From positions 1,488,001 to 1,552,000 of the forward strand of contig OZ241919.1 in NCBI GenBank assembly GCA_965203835.1: DNA of 64,000 nt. Direction: 5' to 3'. The notes beneath the pieces were generated by a model, which was not told the origin of the DNA, made no database searches, and saw nothing but the letters and a program-made list of their open reading frames with translations. Every line of letters starts with the position of its first letter. Position 1 is the first letter of the stretch. The position numbers and the translations under genes were made by a program. Positions 54,186 through 62,213 of this stretch are shown one piece after another. The DNA is from CBDCFV01 sp965203835 (GTDB taxonomy: Bacteria > Chloroflexota > Dehalococcoidia > Lucifugimonadales > UBA3495).

Positions 54186-55208
54186 ATGACAACCCCCCGC
54201 GACGCACTCCGGCGAATAAGTCTCGCCTGGACCCCAGCGTACACCACTATCGCCATCCTCGTGCTGGCGGTGGTGATAGGCTTTCTTCCCTTCGTGAAGA
54301 TGAGCCTCGTGGTCAATGGCGTCTTCCTGGGCGCCATCATCGCCTTGGGGGCCATCGGGCTGACCATGGTGTACGGCCTGTTGAACTTCGCCAACGTGGC
54401 CCACGGCGACTACATGACGGTGGGCGCCTACGTGGCGTTGTTCATCGTGGGAGTCCAGTCGTGGCTGGGCATCGAGGGCAGCGGCCTCGGTCCCTTCACC
54501 TTCGGCTACCCGGTGCTCATAGCCATCCCCATCGCCGTCGCCATCGTCGCTGCCGGGGCAATCATCCTCGACGTGACCATCTACCGGCGGCTGCGGGCCC
54601 GCGGGGTAAACGCCGTGGTGATGTCGATGGCGTCTTTGGGCATCGCCATTGCGTTGCGCGGCCTCGTGCAGGTCATCTGGACCGGCGAGGTCCAGCACTT
54701 TCCGCGGGAAAGCCGCCAAGTCTTTCGCCTGCCTATGGACGTGCGCATACCGCCCGACGCAATCTTCATCGCCATCCTGGCCGTCATCCTGGTGGCGGCG
54801 GTCTACGTCATCCTGACCCGCACCCGCATGGGCAAGGCCATGCGGGCCACGGCGGACAACCCGGACTTGGCCTTGGTCAGCGGCATCGACACCCGCAACG
54901 TCATCTGGTGGGCTTGGGGAATGGCCGCCGCCCTGTCCGCCACCGCCGGGATCCTGCTGGCGGTGTACCAAGCCCAGATGCTGCCCATCATGGGATGGAA
55001 GTTCCTCATCCCCCTGTTCGCGGCGGTCATCCTGGGCGGCTTGGGCAACCCCTACGGCGCGCTGGTTGGCGCGTTCGTCATCGGCGTTACATCGGAGGTA
55101 TCGACCCAGTGGCTGAACCCCAGCTACAAACCGGCGGTCGCCTTCGCTATCATGATTGTCATGCTGCTGGTAAGACCCCGGGGAATATTCGGTGAGGGCA
55201 GAAATTGA
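54186..55208 (+). CDS. livH: Liv-type ABC permease (LivH)
   Basis: A 340-residue membrane protein with about eight helices. GAIGLTMVYGLLNFANVAHG is the LivH-specific helix and TRMGKAMRATADNPDLALVS the cytoplasmic EAA-like loop for ATPase contact. It follows livF by 32 bases. It has a longer N-terminus and inserts (VQSWLGIEGSGLGPFTFGYP) than E. coli LivH. Pairs with LivM as permease dimer. Confidence 0.92.
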   Translation: MTTPRDALRRISLAWTPAYTTIAILVLAVVIGFLPFVKMSLVVNGVFLGAIIALGAIGLTMVYGLLNFANVAHGDYMTVGAYVALFIVGVQSWLGIEGSGLGPFTFGYPVLIAIPIAVAIVAAGAIILDVTIYRRLRARGVNAVVMSMASLGIAIALRGLVQVIWTGEVQHFPRESRQVFRLPMDVRIPPDAIFIAILAVILVAAVYVILTRTRMGKAMRATADNPDLALVSGIDTRNVIWWAWGMAAALSATAGILLAVYQAQMLPIMGWKFLIPLFAAVILGGLGNPYGALVGAFVIGVTSEVSTQWLNPSYKPAVAFAIMIVMLLVRPRGIFGEGRN

Positions 55209-55250
55209 AGACTGTCGTGAAACTTTCTCAAAATTGGTCGCAGGACCCAA

Positions 55251-55310
55251 CCTGTCATTCCCGCCTTCTTCGCGTCATTCCCGCGCAGGCGGGAATCCAG
55301 CGGGAATCCA
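55251..55310. repeat. Palindromic repeat with duplicated units
   Basis: CTGTCATTCCCGCC and GCGTCATTCCCGCGCAGGCG then GGGAATCCAGCGGGAATCCA. The upstream bases (AAACTTTCTCAAAATTGGTC, near 55220) resemble AAACTATCTCAAAACTCGTC near 56443, so a longer repeat surrounds livM on both sides. Confidence 0.75.
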
Positions 55311-55407
55311 TAGGTTCCAGTCAGCGAAGAGGAGCGTCAGCAGAACCAGCCAGTTCTGAGACAGTTCTTATGGACCAACTTCGGAAAAGGATGGAGAAGC
55401 CGTCAGC

Positions 55408-56391
55408 ATGGAGTTAGCGGGACTCCTGAGCTACCTGGCCGGGTTCGCCATTTTCGCCGGCATTTACTCGGTGTTCGCCCTGGGGTTGAACGTGCACTGG
55501 GGCTTCACCGGCCTGTTCAACATCGGCGTGGCCGGCTTTTTCGCCTTGGGCGCTTACACCACGGCGCTGCTCACCACCCAGCCGCCCGACCCGGCGCTGT
55601 TCGAGGACTTCAAGTTCGGCGGCAACATGGCGGAAATCTGGCTTCTGGACCTGGGATTCGATTTGTGGTTTCTCCTGAGCATGGGGGCCGCCGCCGCTGT
55701 GTGCGGGGTGGTTGCCCTAGTCATCGGCTACATCACCCTCCGGCTCCGCGACGATTACTTGGCCATTGCCACCCTGGGCATCGCCGAGTCCGTAAGGCTG
55801 TTCTTCCTGAACGAGAAGTGGGTCGCCAATGGGTCCAAGGGGTTGTACCGGATACCCGCCTTCCTGGGAGACCTGGTATCCCCGAAACATTACGACTACC
55901 TGTACCTGGTGGTGGTGCTGGTGGTCCTACTGGCGGTGTTCCTGATGGTGGAGCGGGCGGTCAAGTCGCCTTGGGGACGGGTGTTGCGGGCCATCCGCGA
56001 GGACGAAACGGCGGCCCAAGCCGTCGGCAAGGACGTGTTCAAGTTCAAGCTGCAAGCCTTCATCCTGGGGGCGGTGATCATGGGCATCGGCGGCGCCCTG
56101 TTCGCCCATCACTTCCGGTTCCTGGCCCCCCTCACGTTCGACCCCCTGCTCGCCACCTTCGTCATCTGGGCAATGCTGATGGTTGGAGGATCGGGCAACA
56201 ACCTCGGAGCCATCCTCGGCGCATTCGTGGTCTGGGGCATCTGGTCCGGCACCCAGTTTCTCCCTGGAATCTTCGCCGACCCCAGCCTGCGCCTCTTCAT
56301 GATAGGCGTCCTCATAGTCGCCGTAATCCTCCTCCGCCCCGGAGGCATCCTCGGCGAGGAACGCCGCACAACCACCACCCCCGACCCATGA
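55408..56391 (+). CDS. livM: Liv-type ABC permease (LivM)
   Basis: A 327-residue permease. GLNVHWGFTGLFNIGVAGFF is the LivM helix, DDYLAIATLGIAESVRLFFL the next conserved part and SPWGRVLRAIREDETAAQAV the ATPase-facing loop. About 200 bases of repeats separate it from livH, but the cluster remains in livG-F-H-M order. The substrate-binding protein is 7 kb away on the other strand at 63351. Confidence 0.92.
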   Translation: MELAGLLSYLAGFAIFAGIYSVFALGLNVHWGFTGLFNIGVAGFFALGAYTTALLTTQPPDPALFEDFKFGGNMAEIWLLDLGFDLWFLLSMGAAAAVCGVVALVIGYITLRLRDDYLAIATLGIAESVRLFFLNEKWVANGSKGLYRIPAFLGDLVSPKHYDYLYLVVVLVVLLAVFLMVERAVKSPWGRVLRAIREDETAAQAVGKDVFKFKLQAFILGAVIMGIGGALFAHHFRFLAPLTFDPLLATFVIWAMLMVGGSGNNLGAILGAFVVWGIWSGTQFLPGIFADPSLRLFMIGVLIVAVILLRPGGILGEERRTTTTPDP

Positions 56392-56420
56392 AAAAAGCGG
56401 CGGCCATCAGTGGCCGCCGC
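56391..56420 (-). terminator. Hairpin terminator (minus strand)
   Basis: GCGGCGGCC/GGCCGCCGC stem with six-base loop, with AAAAAA before it on the plus strand, giving TTTTTT after the stem for minus-strand transcripts. It is almost identical to the terminator at 63292. For livM it lies immediately after the stop codon but without a T-run in that direction. Confidence 0.65.
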
Positions 56421-56490
56421 ACCAATCAGACATACTCCGAAAAACTATCTCAAAACTCGTCGCAACACCCACCCCGACTCGTCAGTACCC

Positions 56491-56577
56491 ACCCGTCATT
56501 CCCAACCCCTTCTGCCTTTCCCGACTCCTTTTGTCATTCCCGCCCCCTTCTGTCATTCCCGCGCAGGCGGGAATCCA
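56491..56577. repeat. Array of palindromic half-units
   Basis: Three or more partial units ACCCGTCATTCCC, TTTTGTCATTCCCGCC and TTCTGTCATTCCCGCGCAGG lead to a full palindrome ending in GAATCC. This lies between livM and the minus-strand zinc-ribbon gene. Confidence 0.75.
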
Positions 56578-56626
56578 AACCCCGTCTCCACAGGCGCACC
56601 GTTCCCAGCGTGAAGCCGTTCCAAAA

Positions 56627-57958
56627 TCACCGGTCCTTCTTCGGTGGCTCACTTTCAGCGAAGCTGTCGAAAATCCGCTCACGCACCTGCAGGAACTCTC
56701 TCAGGTGGTCGTTGCAAATCCCCACCCGCACTATGTAGCCGTAAGGCCTGTGCGGGAAATGACGGGAACGGAAAACCTCGTCCACCATGTCCATGACACA
56801 CGACTCCGTGTCCTTCTGTAAACGCCACGGAATCAGGAGTCGCGCGTTACCGTCCTTTGGGCGTTCTTCCATTGAGGATGTGTTGAAGTACTCCGACGTA
56901 TAAGCATACTTTTTTATAAGCGAGTCTAAGTGTTCTTCGGCAAACCGGGATGGACTCAATTCTTCAGGATAGACCATGGCGAAAATCTCAACAACCACCG
57001 CACCATCTGGAGACTGTATATCCATTTCATTGCTTGCGCGCTTGACCGTCCATCCCTGCGGCGCAGTTATGGTGTAACCCCAATTCTTGTTGGGATTGGG
57101 GTAGGCCTTCAGCGGGACCGGAGTCGGTGTTGGAATAGGGGTAGGCGTCGGGGTGGGAGTGGGTGTCTGCGTCGGCCTCGGCGTAGGATTTGCCGCCTTG
57201 GGGACCGTCAGGTTCAACTCAATGACTCGGCCAGCCTTCCAAACAGCTTTTTCGTTGGCAATCGCCTCTTTGACACGGAATGTGATTTCCTTATTTTCAA
57301 AATTCTTCCCGTGGGCTTGGTTTATTTTCAGGGTGCAAATGCCGTCGCTGATAACGGTGGAAGCTACTTCCTCGTCGTCGATCCAAGCCGAAACACGAGT
57401 ACCGTCGGGGACGCTGACTCCTCCTTGAGTGACCCTGCCAGCGAAGACGGCAGGCAACAGTGGCTGAGGCTTCACACCCGGAGGAATCGGAGTTGGAGCC
57501 GCAGTTGGCGCAACGGTTGGTGTAGGCGTTGGAATAGGTGTAGGAGTCGGAGTTGGCGTAGAACTGGGGAGCGGTGTGGGAGTTGGCGTCGGTATCGGGG
57601 TGAGGGTCGCAGTAGGCGTAGGGGTTGGCATAGGCGTTGGGGTAAACGTTGGTAAAGGCGTGGCTGTCGGTGCAAGCGTAGGAATGGGCATCGGCTCGGG
57701 TGTTTCGGTAGCCTCTAACGTCGGCAGTGGTTCCGGGAGGGGTTCTGGTTCATCCGGTCCCCTCATCCCTACGAACAGTAACCATGCCAAGACCACTACC
57801 CCTATCCCAAGAAAGAAGCCAAGTACCTTGTACCGCTTAAAGAAATTGGATGACCCTGGCGGCTGGCCGGACGCCGGCGTTACGTTGGTTCCCGCACCGC
57901 AATAGGCGCAGAACTTGACGGTGGTTGGGATGGTCAGGTGGCAATTAGGGCACCTCAT
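56627..57958 (-). CDS. Zinc-ribbon membrane protein with Pro/Thr-rich linkers
   Basis: A 443-residue protein. The N-terminal zinc ribbon (CPNCHLTIPTTVKFCAYCG) is cytoplasmic, then one helix (VLGFFLGIGVVVLAWLLFV), then a linker of about 100 residues of repeated P-T-P, a small beta domain (GRVTQGGVSVPDGTRVSAWI), a second P-T-P linker and a C-terminal domain (NWGYTITAPQGWTVKRASN) on the outside. It overlaps the kinase stop by four bases, so it ends the vWA/PP2C/kinase operon. Probably anchors the system in the membrane or senses outside signals. Not otherwise recognised. Confidence 0.75.
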   Translation of the reverse strand: MRCPNCHLTIPTTVKFCAYCGAGTNVTPASGQPPGSSNFFKRYKVLGFFLGIGVVVLAWLLFVGMRGPDEPEPLPEPLPTLEATETPEPMPIPTLAPTATPLPTFTPTPMPTPTPTATLTPIPTPTPTPLPSSTPTPTPTPIPTPTPTVAPTAAPTPIPPGVKPQPLLPAVFAGRVTQGGVSVPDGTRVSAWIDDEEVASTVISDGICTLKINQAHGKNFENKEITFRVKEAIANEKAVWKAGRVIELNLTVPKAANPTPRPTQTPTPTPTPTPIPTPTPVPLKAYPNPNKNWGYTITAPQGWTVKRASNEMDIQSPDGAVVVEIFAMVYPEELSPSRFAEEHLDSLIKKYAYTSEYFNTSSMEERPKDGNARLLIPWRLQKDTESCVMDMVDEVFRSRHFPHRPYGYIVRVGICNDHLREFLQVRERIFDSFAESEPPKKDR

Positions 57959-59169
57959 GCCTTGGCGGGCGCAGTCAAACTAGCGCCGCATTCGGTGCAG
58001 AACAACGCCTTGGCGGGAATGGAGGAACGGCACACCTTACAAGTCTGACTTCCCGGATGAAGCACAGCGGCGCAGCTTTCAACGGCGCAATAGATGAGTT
58101 CCGGAGAACTCACCCGATGACACTTGGGACATGTCAAAATCGGGTTCGAGATCGGCGCCGGAGTCACAGGTGCGGGTGGGGAAACCTGACCAGTCTGGAT
58201 AAGCTTGCGATACTCGGATTCGGTCGTTGGTGGCGGGGTAGGCGAGGGTGTAGTGGCAGGTGCAGGTATGGGGATAGGCGGAACACCTTGCAAGATACTT
58301 TCTAGGTCGGGCACTTGCTCAACGGGACAGGAACATAGCTCTGCAAGGTAAGTCGCAAGTTCGGCGACATTGGCATCTCGGATATTCCGCAATGCCTTAA
58401 AACATCGGGAGTCTTCCGGTGAGGCAAAATCGTCTTTGGTGAATATGAGGTTTTCTTGATCATAGAATTCCGACCATAATCGAGGCTCGTAGCTGATAGC
58501 CAACAAGCTGAGGTAAAGGACCAAGGAAGGGAAATTATCTATCCGGTCGTCATAGTCACGAGTTGTTCTCAATGGGTGCTGGTAATTCTTATGGCCCAAC
58601 TCTGGGCTGTCCTGTCCTCGGAATTTGGGCAGGAATATCCCGTCGTAATCAACCAAGCGTATGGCATCATCCCCTTGCACCATCACGTTGCCATGCTGAA
58701 GGTCGTTATGGGCAATGTTTAAACCGCGTAAACTACCATTGGCTCCCCTCCATCGGGCAGCCATCACTCTGAGAATATCAGGGGCATTGATGTTGCGCTC
58801 GACGAACTTGTCCAGTCGCTCGCCTTCCACCCATGCCATTTTGACAATGGGATACCATTGGCCTTTAACCCGAATTCCCCGATCAAGGTATTGAAAGCGT
58901 ACAAAAGTAGGCGGTAAGGCATTGCTCAGGTACTCATCTAACTGACCATACCGTTCCTGCTGGTCCTTTACCTCTCGGGTAAAGCAACGCACGGCAAAAT
59001 TCCGATTGTCCTTAGAAACCTTGTATACGCAGGCGAAATTGCCGGAATACACCAATGGCAATCCGCGAGGATTCAACGCCGTCTCCCCTTGGGCTAGGTC
59101 GCCGTCCTCAAAGCACACACTTGGATTTTGCACAACATCGCTGAAATCGGACATCCCCGGCCAAGCCAT
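57955..59169 (-). CDS. Protein kinase of a TerY-P-like triad, with zinc ribbons
   Basis: A 404-residue protein. The kinase domain has YSGNFACVYKVS as glycine loop, FAVRCFTREV where the strand-3 Lys position is Arg61, IAHNDLQHGNVMV with His154, Asp156 and Asn161, and LVDYDGIFLP as DFG equivalent. A P/T-rich linker leads to C-terminal zinc ribbons with several C-x2-C pairs (CPKCHRVSS; CKVCRSS; CTECGAS). The ATG at 59169 has AGGTG. It follows the PP2C gene by 20 bases. The missing Lys could reduce activity or be typical of the branch. Confidence 0.8.
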   Translation of the reverse strand: MAWPGMSDFSDVVQNPSVCFEDGDLAQGETALNPRGLPLVYSGNFACVYKVSKDNRNFAVRCFTREVKDQQERYGQLDEYLSNALPPTFVRFQYLDRGIRVKGQWYPIVKMAWVEGERLDKFVERNINAPDILRVMAARWRGANGSLRGLNIAHNDLQHGNVMVQGDDAIRLVDYDGIFLPKFRGQDSPELGHKNYQHPLRTTRDYDDRIDNFPSLVLYLSLLAISYEPRLWSEFYDQENLIFTKDDFASPEDSRCFKALRNIRDANVAELATYLAELCSCPVEQVPDLESILQGVPPIPIPAPATTPSPTPPPTTESEYRKLIQTGQVSPPAPVTPAPISNPILTCPKCHRVSSPELIYCAVESCAAVLHPGSQTCKVCRSSIPAKALFCTECGASLTAPAKA

Positions 59170-59189
59170 GAGTTCTTCACCTACTCGGC

Positions 59190-59954
59190 TTATTTGACTT
59201 CTACGATGATCAGGGTTGTGTCGTCGTTCTTCAACGAACGGTCGCCCCTGCGCGCTTGCACCCACTCCTCCCAACTCTGCTGTGAATCCAACTTCTGGAG
59301 CGTTTTCCAAGGTTTTTCCCCGGTTGAGGCACTCTCCAATATCCAACAAGCAAGGGCGTCAGACGCTAGGACGAACAGGTCACCCACCGCGCACTTTCCC
59401 TCGCTCAATCGCACCTGCTCCCGGATTCCCCCGTTATTGCCCGGGTTGCTGCAAATCAGACCCGGTGTGTTATTGAACTGTCCTGCGTCTTCCAATGGGA
59501 AAGACACCAACAACTCGTCCTTGCGTATTATGAAAAGGCAACTATCCCCCACGGCCATCGCCCGCCAAGAGAGACGCCTGGACCGGTCCGGATCAACAGT
59601 CAGACCCAGCAAAGTCGCCAACGCTCCAGCCCGGGCCTTGGCCTCTCCATGCCAAGGAATACGGTCCCAAGGCACCTTTCTGTTCCATTCCTCTTGCCCG
59701 GTTGCCAGCCAATTCTCCAAAGCGCTTTCAGTTGGCGCAGTTAGATCGAGAGGTCTCCGGACGAACGCTTCGGTCAAAATTTGCGCCCACGACCTAGCAA
59801 AGGCTGACTCGCTGGCTCCGTCGGAAACCGCAATTCTGGCCCTTTTCAGGCCATGTTTATCCACCGGGTAAACTACCCGGGAACCGTCCTCGCACTCTTC
59901 TGCCCGGTTGCCCGCTTTAGGTGTAGAGAACCTTTTGGGAGGAGACAGCGGCAT
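59190..59954 (-). CDS. PP2C-type phosphatase of a TerY-P-like triad
   Basis: About 254 residues of PP2C fold: RIAVSDGASESAFARSWA has the metal-binding Asp, MAVGDSCLFIIRKDELLVSF the core Gly-Asp and GDLFVLASDALACW plus LKNDDTTLIIVE the C-terminal Asp residues. The ATG at 59954 has GAGG upstream; the frame opens earlier at 60044 but would overlap the vWA gene. The triad vWA, PP2C and kinase in one operon is the TerY-P type of signalling module. Confidence 0.82.
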   Translation of the reverse strand: MPLSPPKRFSTPKAGNRAEECEDGSRVVYPVDKHGLKRARIAVSDGASESAFARSWAQILTEAFVRRPLDLTAPTESALENWLATGQEEWNRKVPWDRIPWHGEAKARAGALATLLGLTVDPDRSRRLSWRAMAVGDSCLFIIRKDELLVSFPLEDAGQFNNTPGLICSNPGNNGGIREQVRLSEGKCAVGDLFVLASDALACWILESASTGEKPWKTLQKLDSQQSWEEWVQARRGDRSLKNDDTTLIIVEVK

Positions 59955-59967
59955 CGGCGCGCCTCGA

Positions 59968-60822
59968 TCAATGCAAATTGGAAGGCCCGCGGGTGCCGAT
60001 GTCCAGGAACTGCACCAGCGCTGGCATATCTGAGTTGAAAACAAACCCGCGGGAGTCCTCGTTCACCGCCAAATCCAAAGTGGCCGCCAGATTGCGGCTG
60101 GATTCCGGCAACACCGAAGACATCCGGAACAGCCTTTTAGCCAAGTCGTCGGGTAACCCGTCTTCCTGGTCAGGGTACTGGACCGGCATGGCGGCAGCTT
60201 CCGAAAGATGGATGTTAAATATCAGGATGTTTCCATCGGTCGTTGCCAGGTTCATGATCTCCCCGGCCAAGGATTCAGGGTTACCGTCAGTCGCGGCCCC
60301 GTCCGTGATGTTAATCAAGATGGGAGGATACGAGTCTGGGTGATCGTCTATCCAACTCTCGAGACACCTTGATGCAATACCCAGTGCTTCACACATGGGA
60401 GTTCCGTATTCAGCCGAAGGGCGAAACCAGACCGGCACTTTCCGCGTCACTTCCACCAAACCGCCGGCACCGTCGGGCTCTCTGACCTGCATATCCTCCA
60501 CTTCGGCAAGGTCAACTACCTGGCTGACTAAGAGGAAGGGCTGGTCCAGGGTCGTACCAGCGAAAGCGCTTTTCACCGTGGCCCGTCCTCCACTGTCAGT
60601 GTTGTAGCTGATAACCCCGATGTGGAAATAGTCCCGAATCTCCATACCCTGAGAGCAGCGCTGGGACATCGCATCGAGGCTGCGATTGATTGCCGCCGCC
60701 GCTTGGTCCATTTTACGTTGACTGGGTTGCCCCGCCAAAGCCATCTCCATCGAACCCGACTGGTCAATCAGGAAGAGGAAACAGGCGGGGTTGGTTCGGC
60801 TGATGTCGGCGGTATATGGCAT
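59968..60822 (-). CDS. vWA-domain protein (TerY-like)
   Basis: A 284-residue von Willebrand A protein, first gene of the operon. FLIDQSGSMEMAL gives the MIDAS motif D-x-S-x-S at residues 20-24, FRPSAEYGTPMCEALGIASR the Thr and ILINITDGAATDGNPESL the Asp. It resembles TerY-type proteins of tellurite-resistance-like systems. GAGGAG is well placed before the ATG. It likely gathers the phosphatase and kinase around a metal- or phospho-dependent signal. Confidence 0.82.
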   Translation of the reverse strand: MPYTADISRTNPACFLFLIDQSGSMEMALAGQPSQRKMDQAAAAINRSLDAMSQRCSQGMEIRDYFHIGVISYNTDSGGRATVKSAFAGTTLDQPFLLVSQVVDLAEVEDMQVREPDGAGGLVEVTRKVPVWFRPSAEYGTPMCEALGIASRCLESWIDDHPDSYPPILINITDGAATDGNPESLAGEIMNLATTDGNILIFNIHLSEAAAMPVQYPDQEDGLPDDLAKRLFRMSSVLPESSRNLAATLDLAVNEDSRGFVFNSDMPALVQFLDIGTRGPSNLH

Positions 60823-60898
60823 TTCGCTCTCCTCTTTACATTTTCAATCGGGAGACATCCATTGATGGAAGTGAATATGTGAGCATTTTAACACTCAG

Positions 60899-60934
60899 GC
60901 GTATGTATTACACAGAAAAACGACTTACATACGC
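60899..60934. promoter_or_regulatory. Inverted repeat, possible operator
   Basis: GCGTATGTA (60899-60907) and TACATACGC (60926-60934) are perfect arms 18 bases apart, about 80 bases upstream of the vWA gene. A repressor site or stem is possible. Confidence 0.4.
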
Positions 60935-61027
60935 AATTACGACAATGTGGGGTAGTAGTCTCCAACATTGGTAGGTCTATATTGACTAAATAAAGCTATA
61001 GGACGCATGCGTTCATACATATTCACT

Positions 61028-61070
61028 GAGGTGGACCCAAGAAACTGGACAGGTAGCTAAAAGGTGTTTG
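61028..61070. mobile_element. Possible IS3-type insertion-sequence end remnant
   Basis: GTGGACCCAAGAAACTGGAC at 61031-61050 recalls the end sequences of IS3-like elements (G-G-A-C-C-C-A-x-A-A-A-C-T-G-G-A-C). No transposase frame and no second end are visible nearby, so at most a solo end or degenerate fragment remains. Confidence 0.3.
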
Positions 61071-61267
61071 AAGAGTTAGAGAGAGACGTTTTCAACCATT
61101 GAGATGGTATTCTCGCTTTCACAAGAAATATAATAAGGCTCTCACGACAGACACGTTGATTTCGCTGGCATCAGTAATCGTCTGACGCTTCAATGACTTT
61201 GCCCGGGACAAGCAGACGTATATAAGCCAGAGTATGCAGCCCTTACTCTTCAGACGGAAATAGCAGC

Positions 61268-61642
61268 ATGTTGAAACACGAACCACCAGAAGCGGTTTCA
61301 CGCCTTTTGTCCGACGCTGACCGGAACTTTACCGATGGAGAAGTCCTCCAAGCCTCAGAGCTGATGTGGAAGGCGACGCGGCAGACCGTTACAGCCGTGG
61401 CCGCCCAACGTGATTGGCCTTGTGCCAGCGACGACGATATCTCCCAAGTCATCCGACGCTTGGACGGGGAATGCGGCAGTGAGCATACTCTGATCGCAAA
61501 ATTCGGCATCGCCGAGACTTTCCAATACAATGCCACCCAGGACATCCTTGAAGATTGCGAGATAGAGGCCGCTCGCGAAGTCGTCGTTGACCTCATCAAT
61601 CACCTTCTGAGTCAATTGCAAAACCTCGACAGCCAAGGATGA
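61268..61642 (+). CDS. PaREP1/HEPN-like helical protein
   Basis: A 124-residue helical protein with TDGEVLQASELMWKATRQTV as the core, the same pattern as in the proteins at 2037 and 4249, and DVLEDCEIEAAREV-like acidic helices near the end. It overlaps the next gene by four bases (ATGA), forming a two-gene unit with a paralogue. I cannot assign a function; a small RNA-binding or toxin-antitoxin role is a guess. Confidence 0.6.
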   Translation: MLKHEPPEAVSRLLSDADRNFTDGEVLQASELMWKATRQTVTAVAAQRDWPCASDDDISQVIRRLDGECGSEHTLIAKFGIAETFQYNATQDILEDCEIEAAREVVVDLINHLLSQLQNLDSQG

Positions 61643-62004
61643 CCGTCGAGGAACACTTGGCGACTGTCCTGCGGCTCATCGAACTATCGGACCAATTGCT
61701 GTCGGACGACGACAAAATTCTGGCCGCTGAAGCATTATGGGGAGCGGCTATCCACGCAGTAAACGCCGTGGCTATCCTGAGAGGTCTGCCCTATGGCAAA
61801 TACAGCCACAAGCTTGCTGCGGTAAGAACCTTGTCAGGCAGTATGCAGGGAACGTCAGACCTAACCGGGGGACTTCTCACTGCCAGAACCAGACTCCATG
61901 TCTATTTTGACAAGGCGCACTTGGCAGACCAGCAACTGCTGGACAGCGTAGAAACGGTCAAGCGGTTCGTGAATGAGATGCTGGCTATAGCCGCCAATTA
62001 CTGA
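61639..62004 (+). CDS. PaREP1/HEPN-like helical protein
   Basis: A 121-residue relative of the preceding protein with ILAAEALWGAAIHAVNAVAI as the core and RLHVYFDKAHLADQQL, which is very like LHVNFYENHL in the protein at 2037. The overlap of ATG and TGA with the upstream gene indicates translational coupling. The two could form a heterodimer. Function unknown. Confidence 0.6.
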   Translation: MTVEEHLATVLRLIELSDQLLSDDDKILAAEALWGAAIHAVNAVAILRGLPYGKYSHKLAAVRTLSGSMQGTSDLTGGLLTARTRLHVYFDKAHLADQQLLDSVETVKRFVNEMLAIAANY

Positions 62005-62213
62005 CACTTACCCTTACCCAACTCGTAAACACTTCCCTGCCATAATACCTGTGAAACATAACCCTTCGCCCGGTATCCCGGACTAGAGGAATTCCTTAGA
62101 AAAACCATCGAGGAGTTGGGGGGGCCAACGCAATGGCCGAGGTACACGAAGCCGCCACCCGCTAGCGGAATGAATACGACGCCCTGGTTGAGAAATATCC
62201 CGCTTACAGGCAC

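Larger units (their letters stand above)
60823..61267. other. Intergenic region between divergent operons
   Basis: I see no supported gene here. The region is relatively AT-rich and holds an inverted repeat near 60899-60934 and a fragment resembling an insertion-sequence end near 61030. A 60-codon minus-strand frame at 61119-61301 shows no protein character. Confidence 0.6.

Noticed and set aside
53691..55250. Minus-strand frame of 519 codons opposite livF-livH
   Set aside because: His/Asp/Gly-rich shadow sequence without a recognisable fold; the liv genes on the other strand are unambiguous.
61119..61301. Minus-strand 60-codon frame in the 61 kb gap
   Set aside because: Overlaps the start of a better-supported gene and looks random.
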